DNA of 45,320 nt from Sphingopyxis sp. 2PD (GCF_005503695.1 NZ_SCMU01000025.1:1-45320); one strand, 5' to 3'; shown: positions 18,001 to 26,461, counted from the stretch's first letter. Made by a program: numbers and translations. Notes: a model not told the origin generated them from the sequence alone.

Positions 18001-19830
18001 CTACCGCCGCGCACGCCTCCGCCAGCCCCAGACCAGCAACGCCAGCGCCAGCAACCCGCCGCCCAGCCACAGCGCCGCCTCGATCGCGCGCTTGCGGCCC
18101 TGCTGCTCCCACGCATAAGCGTTGATCTGTTCGTTGGCGGTGTAGCCCGCGGGCATGTCGAGCACGCCATTGGCTTTGGCATAGGCGCGGTAATCGGCGA
18201 GCATCGCGGCGAAGCGTTCGGGCTGCGCCGCCGCCAGGTCGCGTGTCTCGCCCGGATCGCTCTTGAGGTCGAACAGCCGCCATTGGCCGTCGCCGGTCGG
18301 GGGCAGATTCCGCACCAGTTTGTAATCGCCGCGGAACAGCGCCGCATTGCCCGACAGTTCGTAGCCGAGCGGCGTGTCGCCATGCACGCTGTCCGTTTGC
18401 CCGGTCAGCATCGGGACGAGGCTGCGGCCTGTCACCGGCTCGACATCCTTGCCCTGCCAGCGGCCGCCATGGCCGGCGACCCCGGCGAGTTCGGTCAGCG
18501 TCGGCAGGATGTCGGTGACATGCGCCAGCCCGTGACGGATCGCGCCCGCCTGCACCTGTTTGTTCCCCGGCCAGGTCACGATCAGCGGAACGCGCAGGCC
18601 GCCCTCGGTCGCGCTGAACTTGTATCCGGACAAAGGCGAGGCGGCGGCGCTCGCCCAGCCGGGTCCGATCGCGCTGAAACTGCCGCGGCGCCCGATGTTG
18701 GCGGTCGACAGGTCATATTGCATGTCGAGGAACAACCGGTTGCGCAGACTGCCGAACGGGTTGGTCGGCTCGGCGCCATTGTCCGACAGGAACACGAAGA
18801 TCGTGTTGTCATAGTCGCCGGTGGCCTTCAGATGCGCGACCAGCCGCCCGACCTCGCGGTCCATCGCGGTCGCCATGCCGGCATAGGCCTGCATTACCCG
18901 CACCGCGGCAGCGCGTTCGTCGGCGTCCAGCTTTTGCCAATCGGTGGTCGTCGGCATGGTGACGATCGGTACGCCCGCAGGGACGATACCGAGCGCGGCG
19001 GCGCGCTTCGCTCGCGCCTGCCGCAGCGCGGTCCAGCCGTCCTCGTACTGCGCGGCATAGCGGGCAATATCGCTGTCGGGCGCCTGCACCGGGATATGAT
19101 TGGCGAGGAAGTTGATCGAGGCGAGGAAGGGTTTGCCGCTCGCCCGGTCCGCCTCGACATAATCGATCATCTTCTGGACGACGAAGCGCGACGAATAATA
19201 ATCCTTCGGCAGCGTCGCGGGTTTGCCGTTTTCGGTCCACGCAGCGGTATCGTACATGCCCTCGATCGGGCGCTGTTCGAAATTGTCGGCGCCCGCATCG
19301 GCGAGGCTGTACGCCCGGTCATAGCCGCGCGCGTGCGGCAGGCGGGTCGCGTCGCTCCCCAGATGCCATTTGCCGGTAAAATAAGTGCGATAGCCCGCCG
19401 CCTTCAGCAGCTGGGCAATCGTCACCACGCGGTGGTTCATCACCGTGTCGTACCCGGGCTGGCCGCGATGTTCGTCGGGGATCGTCTCGGGCATATTGCC
19501 CAGGCCATTGCGGTGGTTCATCACCCCGGTCTGGAGCATCGCCCGCGTCGGCGAGCAGGAACCGGCGACATGGAAATTGGTAAAGCGCGTCCCGGCATAG
19601 GCGAGCGCGTCGAGGTTGGGAGTCGCAAACTCGGCGCCGAAAGCGCCGACATCGGTAAAGCCCCAGTCGTCGGCGAGCAGGATGATAATATTGGGCTGGC
19701 GCGGCGGCGTCTTTTCCCGCTGCGCCTGTACCGGCGCGGCCAGCAACAGCGCGGCGCCAAAAATGATGGCAGTACGCCGGAACCGGCCCTTGCGACCCGG
19801 CACGTTGGTGGTCCTCACGCGCACTGCCAT
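18001..19830 (-). CDS. Exported Cys-type arylsulfatase with C-terminal membrane anchor
   Basis: 609 aa from the ATG at 19830, which has GGGAGGGGG directly upstream. A twin-basic N-terminus leads into a signal peptide ending Pro-Val-Gln-Ala (about residue 36). The sulfatase domain has the metal Asp pair in LLADDWGFTD, Cys92 in CSPTRAMLQTG as the formylglycine site, TGKWHLGSD and FLSDNGAEP. It is longer than the first sulfatase and ends in a glycine-started hydrophobic helix (about 585-602) followed by RRRARR, a C-terminal inner-membrane anchor or sorting tail. Substrate unknown. It lies 70 bp downstream of the enoyl-CoA hydratase gene with an operator-like repeat between, so it may have its own promoter. 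Confidence 0.92.
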   Translation of the reverse strand: MAVRVRTTNVPGRKGRFRRTAIIFGAALLLAAPVQAQREKTPPRQPNIIILLADDWGFTDVGAFGAEFATPNLDALAYAGTRFTNFHVAGSCSPTRAMLQTGVMNHRNGLGNMPETIPDEHRGQPGYDTVMNHRVVTIAQLLKAAGYRTYFTGKWHLGSDATRLPHARGYDRAYSLADAGADNFEQRPIEGMYDTAAWTENGKPATLPKDYYSSRFVVQKMIDYVEADRASGKPFLASINFLANHIPVQAPDSDIARYAAQYEDGWTALRQARAKRAAALGIVPAGVPIVTMPTTTDWQKLDADERAAAVRVMQAYAGMATAMDREVGRLVAHLKATGDYDNTIFVFLSDNGAEPTNPFGSLRNRLFLDMQYDLSTANIGRRGSFSAIGPGWASAAASPLSGYKFSATEGGLRVPLIVTWPGNKQVQAGAIRHGLAHVTDILPTLTELAGVAGHGGRWQGKDVEPVTGRSLVPMLTGQTDSVHGDTPLGYELSGNAALFRGDYKLVRNLPPTGDGQWRLFDLKSDPGETRDLAAAQPERFAAMLADYRAYAKANGVLDMPAGYTANEQINAYAWEQQGRKRAIEAALWLGGGLLALALLVWGWRRRARR

Positions 19831-19850
19831 CGCCCCCTCCCCATGGGATA

Positions 19851-19870
19851 ATGGCACTTACTATGCCAAT
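19851..19870. promoter_or_regulatory. Operator-like inverted repeat upstream of second sulfatase
   Basis: ATGGCACTTACTATGCCAAT contains TGGCA-n7-TGCCA, 21 bp upstream of the sulfatase start. Its left half ATG(G)CACT matches the left half of the operator at 16079, which hints at the same TetR regulator. Confidence 0.4.
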
Positions 19871-19900
19871 ATATCGGCGAGTCAAGTTGGGGCGAGCGGA

Positions 19901-20689
19901 CTAGCGTTCGCGATATTCGGGCGCACGTTTTTCCAGGAAGGCAGCGAGCGCCTCGCGATGGTCTTCGGTCGCCGACAGGATCACCTGCTGGCGATCCTCG
20001 ATCGCCATCGCGGCGTCGAGGCTCTGCGCATCGATGTTGAGATTGAGCGCCTGTTTCGACAGCCGCAGGCCATAGGGGCTGGTTGCGAGCATCTCGTCGG
20101 CGAGCGCGAGGCCGCGACCCAGCAGTTCGTCCGGTTCGACGATCTCGCTGACCAGCCCGGCGCGCAGTGCCCGCTCGGCGTCGATGAAGCGCCCGGTCAG
20201 GATCATTTCCGCCGCAAGGCTGGCGCCGACCAGCCGCGGCAGGAAATAGCTCGACGCCATGTCGCAGCCGCCGAGGCCGATACGGATATAGGCGGCGTTG
20301 CAGCGAAAATCGGGGGTGGCGTAGCGCACGTCGGACGCGAGCAGCAGCGACAGCCCGCCCCCGCACGCCGCGCCATGGCCGAGCGCGATGATCGGCTGCG
20401 GACAAGCGCGCATCTTGCGGTAGATATTGCCGATCGCAGTCTGGGCACGCAGCGTGCGCAGCACCGGGGTTTCGTCCGACGACCGATCCTCCTGAATGTC
20501 GAGCCCGGCGCAAAAGCCGCGCCCAGCGCCGCGCAGGATGACGACGCGCACGTCCCGGCGATCGGCCAGTCCGCCGAAATAGGCGTTGAGCTCGTCGACC
20601 AGCCCTTCGCTGAGCGCGTTGAGCCGGTCGGGGCGGTTGAGCGTCGCGATCTCTACCGCGCCGCGCGCTTCGATGAGCAGCTCGCTCAC
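19901..20689 (-). CDS. Enoyl-CoA hydratase/isomerase family protein
   Basis: 262 aa crotonase-fold enzyme. The GTG start at 20689 overlaps the stop of the SDR gene (GTGA). Family landmarks are ATLNRPDRLNAL near residue 15, the oxyanion-hole loops GAGRGFCAGLDI (about 60) and GHGAACGGGLSLLLASDVRYA (about 105-125), and LGGCDMASSYFLPRLVG (about 140-155). Other features are an LVSEIVEP helix and a typical FLEKRAPEY tail. The first catalytic Glu of classical hydratases is not obvious, so isomerase or another crotonase reaction on an acyl-CoA is equally possible. Co-transcribed with the SDR, suggesting a beta-oxidation-like step, possibly on a desulfated product (inference). Confidence 0.87.
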   Translation of the reverse strand: MSELLIEARGAVEIATLNRPDRLNALSEGLVDELNAYFGGLADRRDVRVVILRGAGRGFCAGLDIQEDRSSDETPVLRTLRAQTAIGNIYRKMRACPQPIIALGHGAACGGGLSLLLASDVRYATPDFRCNAAYIRIGLGGCDMASSYFLPRLVGASLAAEMILTGRFIDAERALRAGLVSEIVEPDELLGRGLALADEMLATSPYGLRLSKQALNLNIDAQSLDAAMAIEDRQQVILSATEDHREALAAFLEKRAPEYRER

Positions 20690-21462
20690 AGCGTCTGTCC
20701 GTCGTCGATGGTAAAGACGCTGCCGGTAATCCCCTGCGCCGCGTCGGAGCAGAGCAACAGCAAGGGGGCGTGCAAGTCGCTCGGTGGGCGCATCCGCTGG
20801 CGCGGGAAGCTTTTGACCATCGCCGCACCGACGTCGCTCTCCAGCAGTTCGGCGGTCATCTCGGATTCGAAATAGCCGGGCTGGATGACGTTGACGCAAA
20901 TCCCGCGCCGCGCCCATTCGCGCGCCAACGCCTTGCCCAGATGGCGCACCGCCGCCTTGGTCGCACCATAGACCGAGGTGGCGGGAAAGATCTTCTCGGC
21001 GGTAATCGACCCGATCAGCACAATGCGACCGTGCTGATTGTCGCGGCTGCCCGCCTTGTCGAGCCGCTTGGCGCCTTCGTTCGCGGTCAGGAACACGCCG
21101 CGGACATTGGCGGCGAGCAGGAAATCGACCTCGTCCACCGACAGCCCCATCGCCATTTTCTCGGTCGCGACCCCGGCGTTGGCGACGATCGTATCAACCG
21201 TGCCGAACGCAGCCTCGGCGGCTTCATAGGCGGCGATCGTCGATGCTTCGTCGGTCACGTCCATGCTGACTGCGATCGCCTGCCCGCCCGCGGCCTCGAT
21301 CGCTGCGACCTGCTCCGCCAATTTGTCGGCGCGGCGCGCGGCGAGCACAACCCTGGCCCCCGCCGCCGCCAGTGCTTTCGCAAAGCCGGCGCCCAATCCC
21401 GACGAAGCGCCGGTGACGAGGGCCACCCGGCCCGACAGATCGAATTTCGGTTGTGCCGTCAT
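20686..21462 (-). CDS. Short-chain dehydrogenase/reductase (SDR)
   Basis: 258 aa classical SDR from the ATG at 21462, with AGGAG seven bases upstream. Rossmann NAD(P) site TGASSGLGAGFA near residue 18, cofactor-stabilising DVT near 65, NAG near 92, catalytic Ser in IGSITAE and Tyr-x-x-x-Lys in VYGATKAA, then the PGYFESEM loop. It oxidises or reduces a hydroxyl/keto group, in this setting most likely a hydroxyacyl-CoA or alcohol intermediate. First gene of an SDR-crotonase operon; a 16-bp perfect palindrome lies 38 bp upstream. Confidence 0.92.
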   Translation of the reverse strand: MTAQPKFDLSGRVALVTGASSGLGAGFAKALAAAGARVVLAARRADKLAEQVAAIEAAGGQAIAVSMDVTDEASTIAAYEAAEAAFGTVDTIVANAGVATEKMAMGLSVDEVDFLLAANVRGVFLTANEGAKRLDKAGSRDNQHGRIVLIGSITAEKIFPATSVYGATKAAVRHLGKALAREWARRGICVNVIQPGYFESEMTAELLESDVGAAMVKSFPRQRMRPPSDLHAPLLLLCSDAAQGITGSVFTIDDGQTL

Positions 21463-21499
21463 CACCAACTCCTGTTGCTGTCCACAGCATTGGCGCTGA

Positions 21500-21515
21500 T
21501 TGACGTTAACGTCAA
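21500..21515. promoter_or_regulatory. 16-bp perfect palindrome upstream of the SDR-crotonase operon
   Basis: TTGACGTTAACGTCAA is perfectly self-complementary and 38 bp before the SDR start. Similar ACGT-centred palindromes bind regulators of acyl-CoA and branched-chain catabolism such as LiuR-type proteins; the actual regulator is not identified here. Confidence 0.6.
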
Positions 21516-21571
21516 CCTGCGGAGCCGAACCGATCGGGAGAACAAAAGGAGGTTGACGGCTGCCCTATGTT

Positions 21572-21586
21572 CTACTAATGTTCCTA
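21572..21586. promoter_or_regulatory. Possible LexA (SOS) box
   Basis: GTTC-TACTAAT-GTTC has exactly the alphaproteobacterial LexA pattern GTTC-n7-GTTC. A match of this kind is expected by chance about once per window of this size, and no SOS gene is adjacent, so the call is weak. Confidence 0.25.
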
Positions 21587-21778
21587 TGTGCACAACGAAC
21601 CTGTTCCCCCGTCGCAGCTGCCAAGCGTGGCGGACGGGGGATAAAGGCTGCGCTTCACCTTGTTGGCAGATTTGCTCCGGGCAGTGGTTGACGCCGGGCC
21701 AGTGCCGAGGCGCCTGAACGGCAGTCGGCGACGAGCCCGGTAGCGAGAAGCGCAACATTCGGCCAAAATCGTAAAATT

Positions 21779-21847
21779 GCGCAGCGGCGACGACAGCGCG
21801 GCTGGCATTTTCGGCGGCATGATTTCCGCCGTCGTTGCGCAGTGCGC
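21779..21847. other. Long imperfect stem-loop, candidate structured RNA
   Basis: The left arm at 21779-21794 and the right arm at 21831-21847 pair over about fifteen positions with one G-U pair and small bulges. An inner GGCGG-catgattt-CCGCC hairpin tops it. It lies 70 nt beyond the 3' end of tRNA-Gln on the minus strand. No U-tract follows, so simple termination is unlikely. Confidence 0.3.
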
Positions 21848-21916
21848 CAACCTGGTCGGAAGGGATCCCCGACGCTTCGGTCAATTGACAAATCACGGGG
21901 GCAAGACCGCACCGGC

Positions 21917-21991
21917 TGGCTGGGGCGGCAGGATTCGAACCTGCGAATGGCGGCATCAAAAGCCGCTGCCTTACCACTTGGCGACGCCCCA
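21917..21991 (-). tRNA. tRNA-Gln (anticodon UUG)
   Basis: 75 nt including encoded CCA. On the minus strand the acceptor TGGGGCG pairs with CGCCCCA, the U1-A72 pair typical of tRNA-Gln, and the discriminator is G. The anticodon arm is GCGGC-TTTTGAT-GCCGC with TTG at 34-36. The T-arm contains GGTTCGAATCC. Confidence 0.97.
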
Positions 21992-22047
21992 ACGGGCCGG
22001 TGCGAGGCGCGCTCTATAACGCGCCGCCGCCTATTGCAAGGCGCCGC

Positions 22048-23133
22048 TTAGAGCCGCGTCACCCAGCCGTGCGGATCGGCGGCGCGGCCGCGCTGGATGT
22101 CGACCAATTTGTCTTTCAGCATCCCGGTCACCTGTCCGGGGCCACCGGCGCCGATCGTAAAGCTGGTCTGCCCGCGCGTCACCTTGCCCACCGGGGTCAC
22201 CACGGCGGCGGTGCCGCAGGCAAAGCTTTCGGTGAGCTTGCCGCTTTCCGCATCGGCCTGCCACTGGTCGATCGCATAGGGTTCCTCGCGCACCGTAAGG
22301 CCAGCATCGCGCGCCAGCGTGATGATCGCGTCGCGGGTGATGCCGGGCAGGATCGTCCCGGTCAGCGGCGGGGTGACGATGCTGCCGTCGCCCATCACGA
22401 AGAACATGTTCATGCCGCCCAGTTCCTCGATCCAGCGATGTTCGGCGGCGTCGAGGAAGACGACCTGGTCGTGACCCTTGGCGATCGCCTCGCGCTGCGC
22501 GATCAGGCTGGAGGCGTAATTGCCGCCGCATTTGGCGGCGCCGGTGCCGCCGGGCGCGGCGCGGGTATAATCTTCCGACACCCACAGCGAGATCGCCGGG
22601 GCGCCCGATTTGAAATAATTGCCGACGGGCGAGGTGATGACGAGGAACTGATATTCGGCGGCGGGCTTCACCCCCAGGAACACCTCGCTGGCGAACATGA
22701 AGGGGCGGAGATAGAGCGCGCCGCCTTCGACCGGCGGGAACCAGTGAGCATCGGCGGCGACGGCTTCCTTGACCGCGGCGATGAACAGCTCCTCGGGCAT
22801 TTCAGCCATCGCCATCCGGCGGGCGCTGGCGTTGAAGCGCGCGGCATTGGCCTCGACGCGGAACAGCGCCATCGATCCGTCGTCGAGCCGGTACGCCTTC
22901 AGCCCTTCAAAAATTTCCTGCGCATAATGCAGCACCGCGGTCGCGGGATCGAGCGTCAGCGGCCCGCGCGGCATCACCTGCGCATCGTGCCAGCCCTGCC
23001 CCTCGGTGTAGCGGATCGACACCATATGATCGGTAAAGACCCGCCCGAACGCCGGATCGGCGATCGCCGCCGCGCGTACATCGTCCGCAACGCGATTGGG
23101 GTGCGGCAGATGGGTAAAGGCGGGAGCGGACAT
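22048..23133 (-). CDS. ilvE: Branched-chain amino acid aminotransferase (IlvE, class IV PLP enzyme)
   Basis: 361 aa from the ATG at 23133. Catalyses the last step of Leu, Ile and Val synthesis (2-oxo acid plus glutamate) and the first step of their breakdown, in the cytoplasm. The fold-type IV domain carries the PLP-binding Lys201 in GAAKCGGNYASS. LHYAQEIFEGLKAYR, LYLRPFMFASE, WIEELGGMNMFFV and LTESFACGTAAVVTPVG match the long (about 360-residue) bacterial and eukaryotic BCAT subgroup. It is divergent from a MarR regulator 79 bp away; control by that regulator is possible but no operator stands out. Confidence 0.95.
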   Translation of the reverse strand: MSAPAFTHLPHPNRVADDVRAAAIADPAFGRVFTDHMVSIRYTEGQGWHDAQVMPRGPLTLDPATAVLHYAQEIFEGLKAYRLDDGSMALFRVEANAARFNASARRMAMAEMPEELFIAAVKEAVAADAHWFPPVEGGALYLRPFMFASEVFLGVKPAAEYQFLVITSPVGNYFKSGAPAISLWVSEDYTRAAPGGTGAAKCGGNYASSLIAQREAIAKGHDQVVFLDAAEHRWIEELGGMNMFFVMGDGSIVTPPLTGTILPGITRDAIITLARDAGLTVREEPYAIDQWQADAESGKLTESFACGTAAVVTPVGKVTRGQTSFTIGAGGPGQVTGMLKDKLVDIQRGRAADPHGWVTRL

Positions 23134-23211
23134 GCGAAAACACCTATGGTCATGGGGTCGATGGAGCGCGCCTCTTGCCAAAGACCCGCGCGGCGCGCAA
23201 CGGTAGTGACC

Positions 23212-23724
23212 ATGGCTGAGGAAAATTTTCTTTCACAAGCGCCCGCTGCGTCTGCCCTTTTCTTGCGCGAAGACGAAGTGCGTCGCGGGATCGAATTTCT
23301 GTTTTTCGCGCATGCGTCGCTGTGGCGGTCGATCGACGCACAGCTGGCCGAACAGGATCTGGGGCGCGCGCATTACCGCGCGCTTTACTTCATTGCGCGC
23401 CAGCCGGGGCTGACGATTTCGGACCTGCTGGCGCTGCTCGGGATCACCAAACAGTCGCTGGGGCGCGTGGTGAAGGAACTGGAAGCGCGCGCGATGTTGA
23501 CGACGCGCCCGGGCAATCGCGACCGGCGGCAAAAGGAGCTACGGCTGACCGAGGCCGGACGCGCGATCGAAGCCTCTATCTTCGTGCTGCTGCGCGACAC
23601 GATGAGCCGCGCCTATACGCACGCCGGGCAACAGGCGGTGACCGGGTTCTGGCACGTCAGCGAGGCGTTGGTCCCGGCGCGCGACCGCAAACGCATTGCG
23701 GCGCTGGGGAAAGAGGCGGGGTAG
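23212..23724 (+). CDS. MarR family transcriptional regulator
   Basis: 170 aa from the ATG at 23212. A winged helix-turn-helix spans about residues 35-125: LGRAHYRALYFIARQPGLTISDLLALLGITKQSLGRVVKEL is the DNA-recognition part and the wing is LTTRPGNRDRRQKELRLTEAG. Flanking helices form the dimer interface. MarR proteins usually repress a nearby or divergent gene and release DNA when a small ligand binds. Divergent from ilvE. No Cys sensor pair is seen. The ribosome-binding site is weak. Confidence 0.92.
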   Translation: MAEENFLSQAPAASALFLREDEVRRGIEFLFFAHASLWRSIDAQLAEQDLGRAHYRALYFIARQPGLTISDLLALLGITKQSLGRVVKELEARAMLTTRPGNRDRRQKELRLTEAGRAIEASIFVLLRDTMSRAYTHAGQQAVTGFWHVSEALVPARDRKRIAALGKEAG

Positions 23725-23746
23725 GCTCCTGCCCTATTTATCATCA

Positions 23747-23807
23747 TAGCCCTGAGCCTGTCGAAGGGCGCTTATCCGAGAAGCGCCCTTCGACAAGCTC
23801 AGGGCTA
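23747..23807. repeat. Mirrored intergenic repeat (TAGCCCTGAGC family)
   Basis: Two 27-bp arms (23747-23773 and 23781-23807) are complementary except for one mismatch, with a 7-nt loop. It forms a strong cruciform or hairpin between the convergent MarR and proC genes and contains the TTCGACAAGCTCAGGG word familiar from sphingomonad intergenic repeats. Confidence 0.85.
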
Positions 23808-23833
23808 CGGTTCAATCCAATCGTAGGCGGCGG

Positions 23834-24664
23834 TCAGCCCTCCCCCCGCGCCAGATCGGCGAGTTCGCGGCCGCGGTCGCGCGCCGCGCGCAGGACGTTG
23901 GTGAGCAATGCGGCGAGCTGTCCGTCGCTGTCGAGCACGTCGAGCCCGGCCTGCGTGGTGCCACCCTTGCTCGCGACCTGCGCGATCAGCGTTCCCGGCT
24001 TTTCGCCGCTGTCGGCGAGCAGCGCGGTGGCGCCGCCAAAGGTTGCGGTGGCCAGCGCCAGCGCATCCTCCGCCGACAGACCCAGCCGCTCACCCGCCGC
24101 AGCGTAGGATTCGATCAGCCGAAAGACGAAGGCGGGGCCGCTGCCGGTAAAGGCGGTGATCAGATCCATCGTTGTATCGTCGGCCAGTGTCACCGTCTGC
24201 CCCAGCGGATCGAGCAGGCCCGCAATCGCCGCATGATCGGCCTCGCCCAGCGTCGCGACCGCCGTCACCCCGGCGCCGATACGCGCGGCCAGATTCGGCA
24301 GGATGCGGACGTGCGCGCGGGCGCCCGGAAAGCGCGCCGCAAGATCGGCGAGCGACACGCCCGCGAGGATCGACAGCAGGTGCGTGTCCCCGGTTGCCAA
24401 CGGCGCGAGGACATCGGCGACGTCGCTTAGTTGCTGAGGCTTCATGCCCAGCATGATCCAGTCGGCGGCGGCGCCCGCGGCCTGCCAGTCGGCCAGCGCC
24501 GCATATTGGACGATGCCCTCGCGCGGCGCCGCAATGGGATCGACGATCGCCACCTGCACGCGGTCAAGCCCCGCCGCGAGCCAGCGATCGAGCATCGCCC
24601 CCGCCATATTGCCGCAGCCGACCAGCAGCAACCGGTCGGAGAAGTTCCGCAAATCCATCGTCAT
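23834..24664 (-). CDS. proC: Pyrroline-5-carboxylate reductase
   Basis: 276 aa from the ATG at 24664. Last enzyme of proline synthesis, reducing 1-pyrroline-5-carboxylate with NAD(P)H. N-terminal Rossmann domain with VGCGNMAGAML, then WIMLGMKPQQL, ILAGVSLADL, RILPNLAARIGAG and TAFTGSGPAFVF, ending with the highly conserved SKGGTTQAGLDVL signature at about 235-248 in the helical dimerisation domain. Length fits the family. A following region before phoK contains only 20 bases, so the two same-strand genes may be co-transcribed. Confidence 0.95.
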   Translation of the reverse strand: MTMDLRNFSDRLLLVGCGNMAGAMLDRWLAAGLDRVQVAIVDPIAAPREGIVQYAALADWQAAGAAADWIMLGMKPQQLSDVADVLAPLATGDTHLLSILAGVSLADLAARFPGARAHVRILPNLAARIGAGVTAVATLGEADHAAIAGLLDPLGQTVTLADDTTMDLITAFTGSGPAFVFRLIESYAAAGERLGLSAEDALALATATFGGATALLADSGEKPGTLIAQVASKGGTTQAGLDVLDSDGQLAALLTNVLRAARDRGRELADLARGEG

Positions 24665-24684
24665 ATTCGTTTCTTTTCTTGTTC

Positions 24685-26361
24685 CTAACGGCAACTGCTG
24701 TCGGTGCCTGACAACAGGTCGAGGCAGCGTCCGTCGATTTTCCCCGCGTCGACCGGCAGACCGATCAGCGACGCCAGCGTCGGCAGGATGTCCACGGTCA
24801 TCACCGCATTGGGCTGTTCAAAGCCGGTCAGCCCCTTGCGCCAGAACAGCATCGGGACGCGCCGGTCATAGTCCCACACCGACCCGTGCGTGGCGACATA
24901 GCCAAGCCCCGATTCGGGAATCGGGGTGACGCGCGGTTTCAGCACAACGACAAAATCGCCCGAGCGGTCGGGGTGGAACGATGCGCGCAGCTTGTCGTGC
25001 AGGCTCCAGGTGTCGGGCGCGCGTTTCGAGATGGGCCGGTTCGCGAGTTCATCCGCGGTTATTACCGCCTCGATCTGCGGATGCGCGCGCAGCCGGGCCA
25101 AAATTTCGTCCTGCGCGGCCTTGCGCTGCACCGGGGTCAGCGCTTTCGACAGATACATGTCGCCGAACGGACCGTCGCCATAGAGCAAGGGCTGCGGCAG
25201 GCCGAGCTTTTCGGCAACCGCCTTGCCCAGCGCGTCGGGGTCGAGTGCGCGATCGACGCGCTCGGCGGCGGGCCAGCCATTCTGGCGGTTGCGTTCGGGC
25301 ATGTCGTGCCCGCCATGATCGGCGGTGAGCGCGACGGCATAGTCGATGCCGGTCGCGTCGAGCCGCGCAAAGAAATCGCCGAGTTCACGGTCGAGGCCCA
25401 TCATCTGAAGGCACATTTCGGCGCCCTCGGTCCCGGCTCCGTGGCCGACATAATCGGTCGCCGACAAGCCGACGATCAGCAGGTCGGTGCCGCTGCCCTC
25501 GCCCATCTTGCGAACCTGACGCAAGGCCGCGGCGGTCGCGAGCACCGCGCCGTCGGCTTCGGGCGAGGCCATGAAGCGGCGGAAGTCGCCCGCGTCGCGC
25601 GCCATCCGGCCCGTGCCGACGGTCGCGCCCTTGTCGCCGACGGGGATGGCAATGTCGTGCGCCGTGCAATCGGCGGGCAGTGCGAGCCCCGGGCGCGGCT
25701 GCGCGATGGCGGCGGCGATCGCCGCACCGGCCTGCGCCGCGGTCGGCGACAGGGCAGTGCCGCGGTAGCTGGTGAGCCCGGTGGGCGCGAGCCACATCAG
25801 TTCGTCGGCCTGACGCCCGCCCATCATGATCGCCGCGCGATCCTTGCCCGCGACCGACACGACCTGCGCCTTCGGATCGCGCGCCTTCATCAGATCGCCG
25901 AGCGTCGGGACGAGCAGATGGTTCACCGACGGCGCATATTTGCCGCCGCCCGAAGCGGTGCCGGCGACACTTTCGTCCTCGGCGCAATAGACACGCTTGT
26001 CGTCGCGCGCGACCGACAGGTCGAAATAATTATTGGCGACAATGCCCGCGCGACCGGGGTGGCTGCCGGTCAGGATGGTCGCGTGGCCCGGGCAGGTTTC
26101 GGTGGCACCATGCGCCTGATAGCCCGACGGGAACACGACGCCCGATGCCAGCCGCGCCAGCCCGCCGGTAAATTTGCCGCGATATTCGGCGAACAGATCG
26201 GCCGAAAACTGGTCGACCGCGACCACCACGATCAGCTTTGGCGGCGGCGTCGCGGCGGTCACCTTCGCAACCGGCGGCGCTGAATTTTGCGCGAAAACGG
26301 TGGTGGCGCTACCGACGCAGAGGGTGGCGGCGAGAGCGATTTTGAGATGTTTCAGCGTCAC
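24685..26361 (-). CDS. phoK: PhoK/PafA-type alkaline phosphatase, exported
   Basis: 558 aa from a GTG at 26361. The signal peptide ends at Phe-Ala after residue 24. The sequence closely follows PhoK of Sphingomonas: Asp50 in VAVDQFSADLF, nucleophile Thr89 in GATETCPGHATILTG, IANNYFDL, SVAGKDRAAIMMGG, GLSATDYVGHG, TADHGGHD and THGSVWDYDRRVPMLF. These supply the two-zinc site and phosphate-binding residues. Broad-specificity phosphomonoesterase acting in the periplasm or outside the cell. Unlike classical PhoA it uses Thr rather than Ser. In-frame codons upstream of the GTG overlap the divergent DsbD-like gene and are unlikely to be translated. No Pho box was recognised. Confidence 0.93.
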   Translation of the reverse strand: MTLKHLKIALAATLCVGSATTVFAQNSAPPVAKVTAATPPPKLIVVVAVDQFSADLFAEYRGKFTGGLARLASGVVFPSGYQAHGATETCPGHATILTGSHPGRAGIVANNYFDLSVARDDKRVYCAEDESVAGTASGGGKYAPSVNHLLVPTLGDLMKARDPKAQVVSVAGKDRAAIMMGGRQADELMWLAPTGLTSYRGTALSPTAAQAGAAIAAAIAQPRPGLALPADCTAHDIAIPVGDKGATVGTGRMARDAGDFRRFMASPEADGAVLATAAALRQVRKMGEGSGTDLLIVGLSATDYVGHGAGTEGAEMCLQMMGLDRELGDFFARLDATGIDYAVALTADHGGHDMPERNRQNGWPAAERVDRALDPDALGKAVAEKLGLPQPLLYGDGPFGDMYLSKALTPVQRKAAQDEILARLRAHPQIEAVITADELANRPISKRAPDTWSLHDKLRASFHPDRSGDFVVVLKPRVTPIPESGLGYVATHGSVWDYDRRVPMLFWRKGLTGFEQPNAVMTVDILPTLASLIGLPVDAGKIDGRCLDLLSGTDSSCR

Positions 26362-26461
26362 GAGCGGCGTCTCCGTCAGGCAGGGTGTCAGCACGGGCTG
26401 TCCTGTCGGCGAAAGCCGCCTATATGGCAAGCCTCGACAGATGGACGACAGCGGAACGGGC

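Larger units (their letters stand above)
21463..21916. other. 454-bp non-coding region with several structured elements
   Basis: No credible gene; the open frames crossing it also run through the tRNA. It contains the SDR operator palindrome (21500), an SOS-like box (21572), an 8-bp stem CCCCCGTC/GACGGGGG (21606-21613 with 21633-21640) and a larger stem at 21779-21847. A small RNA could be hidden here. Confidence 0.4.

Noticed and set aside
22000..23211. N-terminal extension of the MarR gene through the antisense of ilvE
   Set aside because: It runs opposite ilvE codons, and the MarR domain begins at the ATG at 23212.
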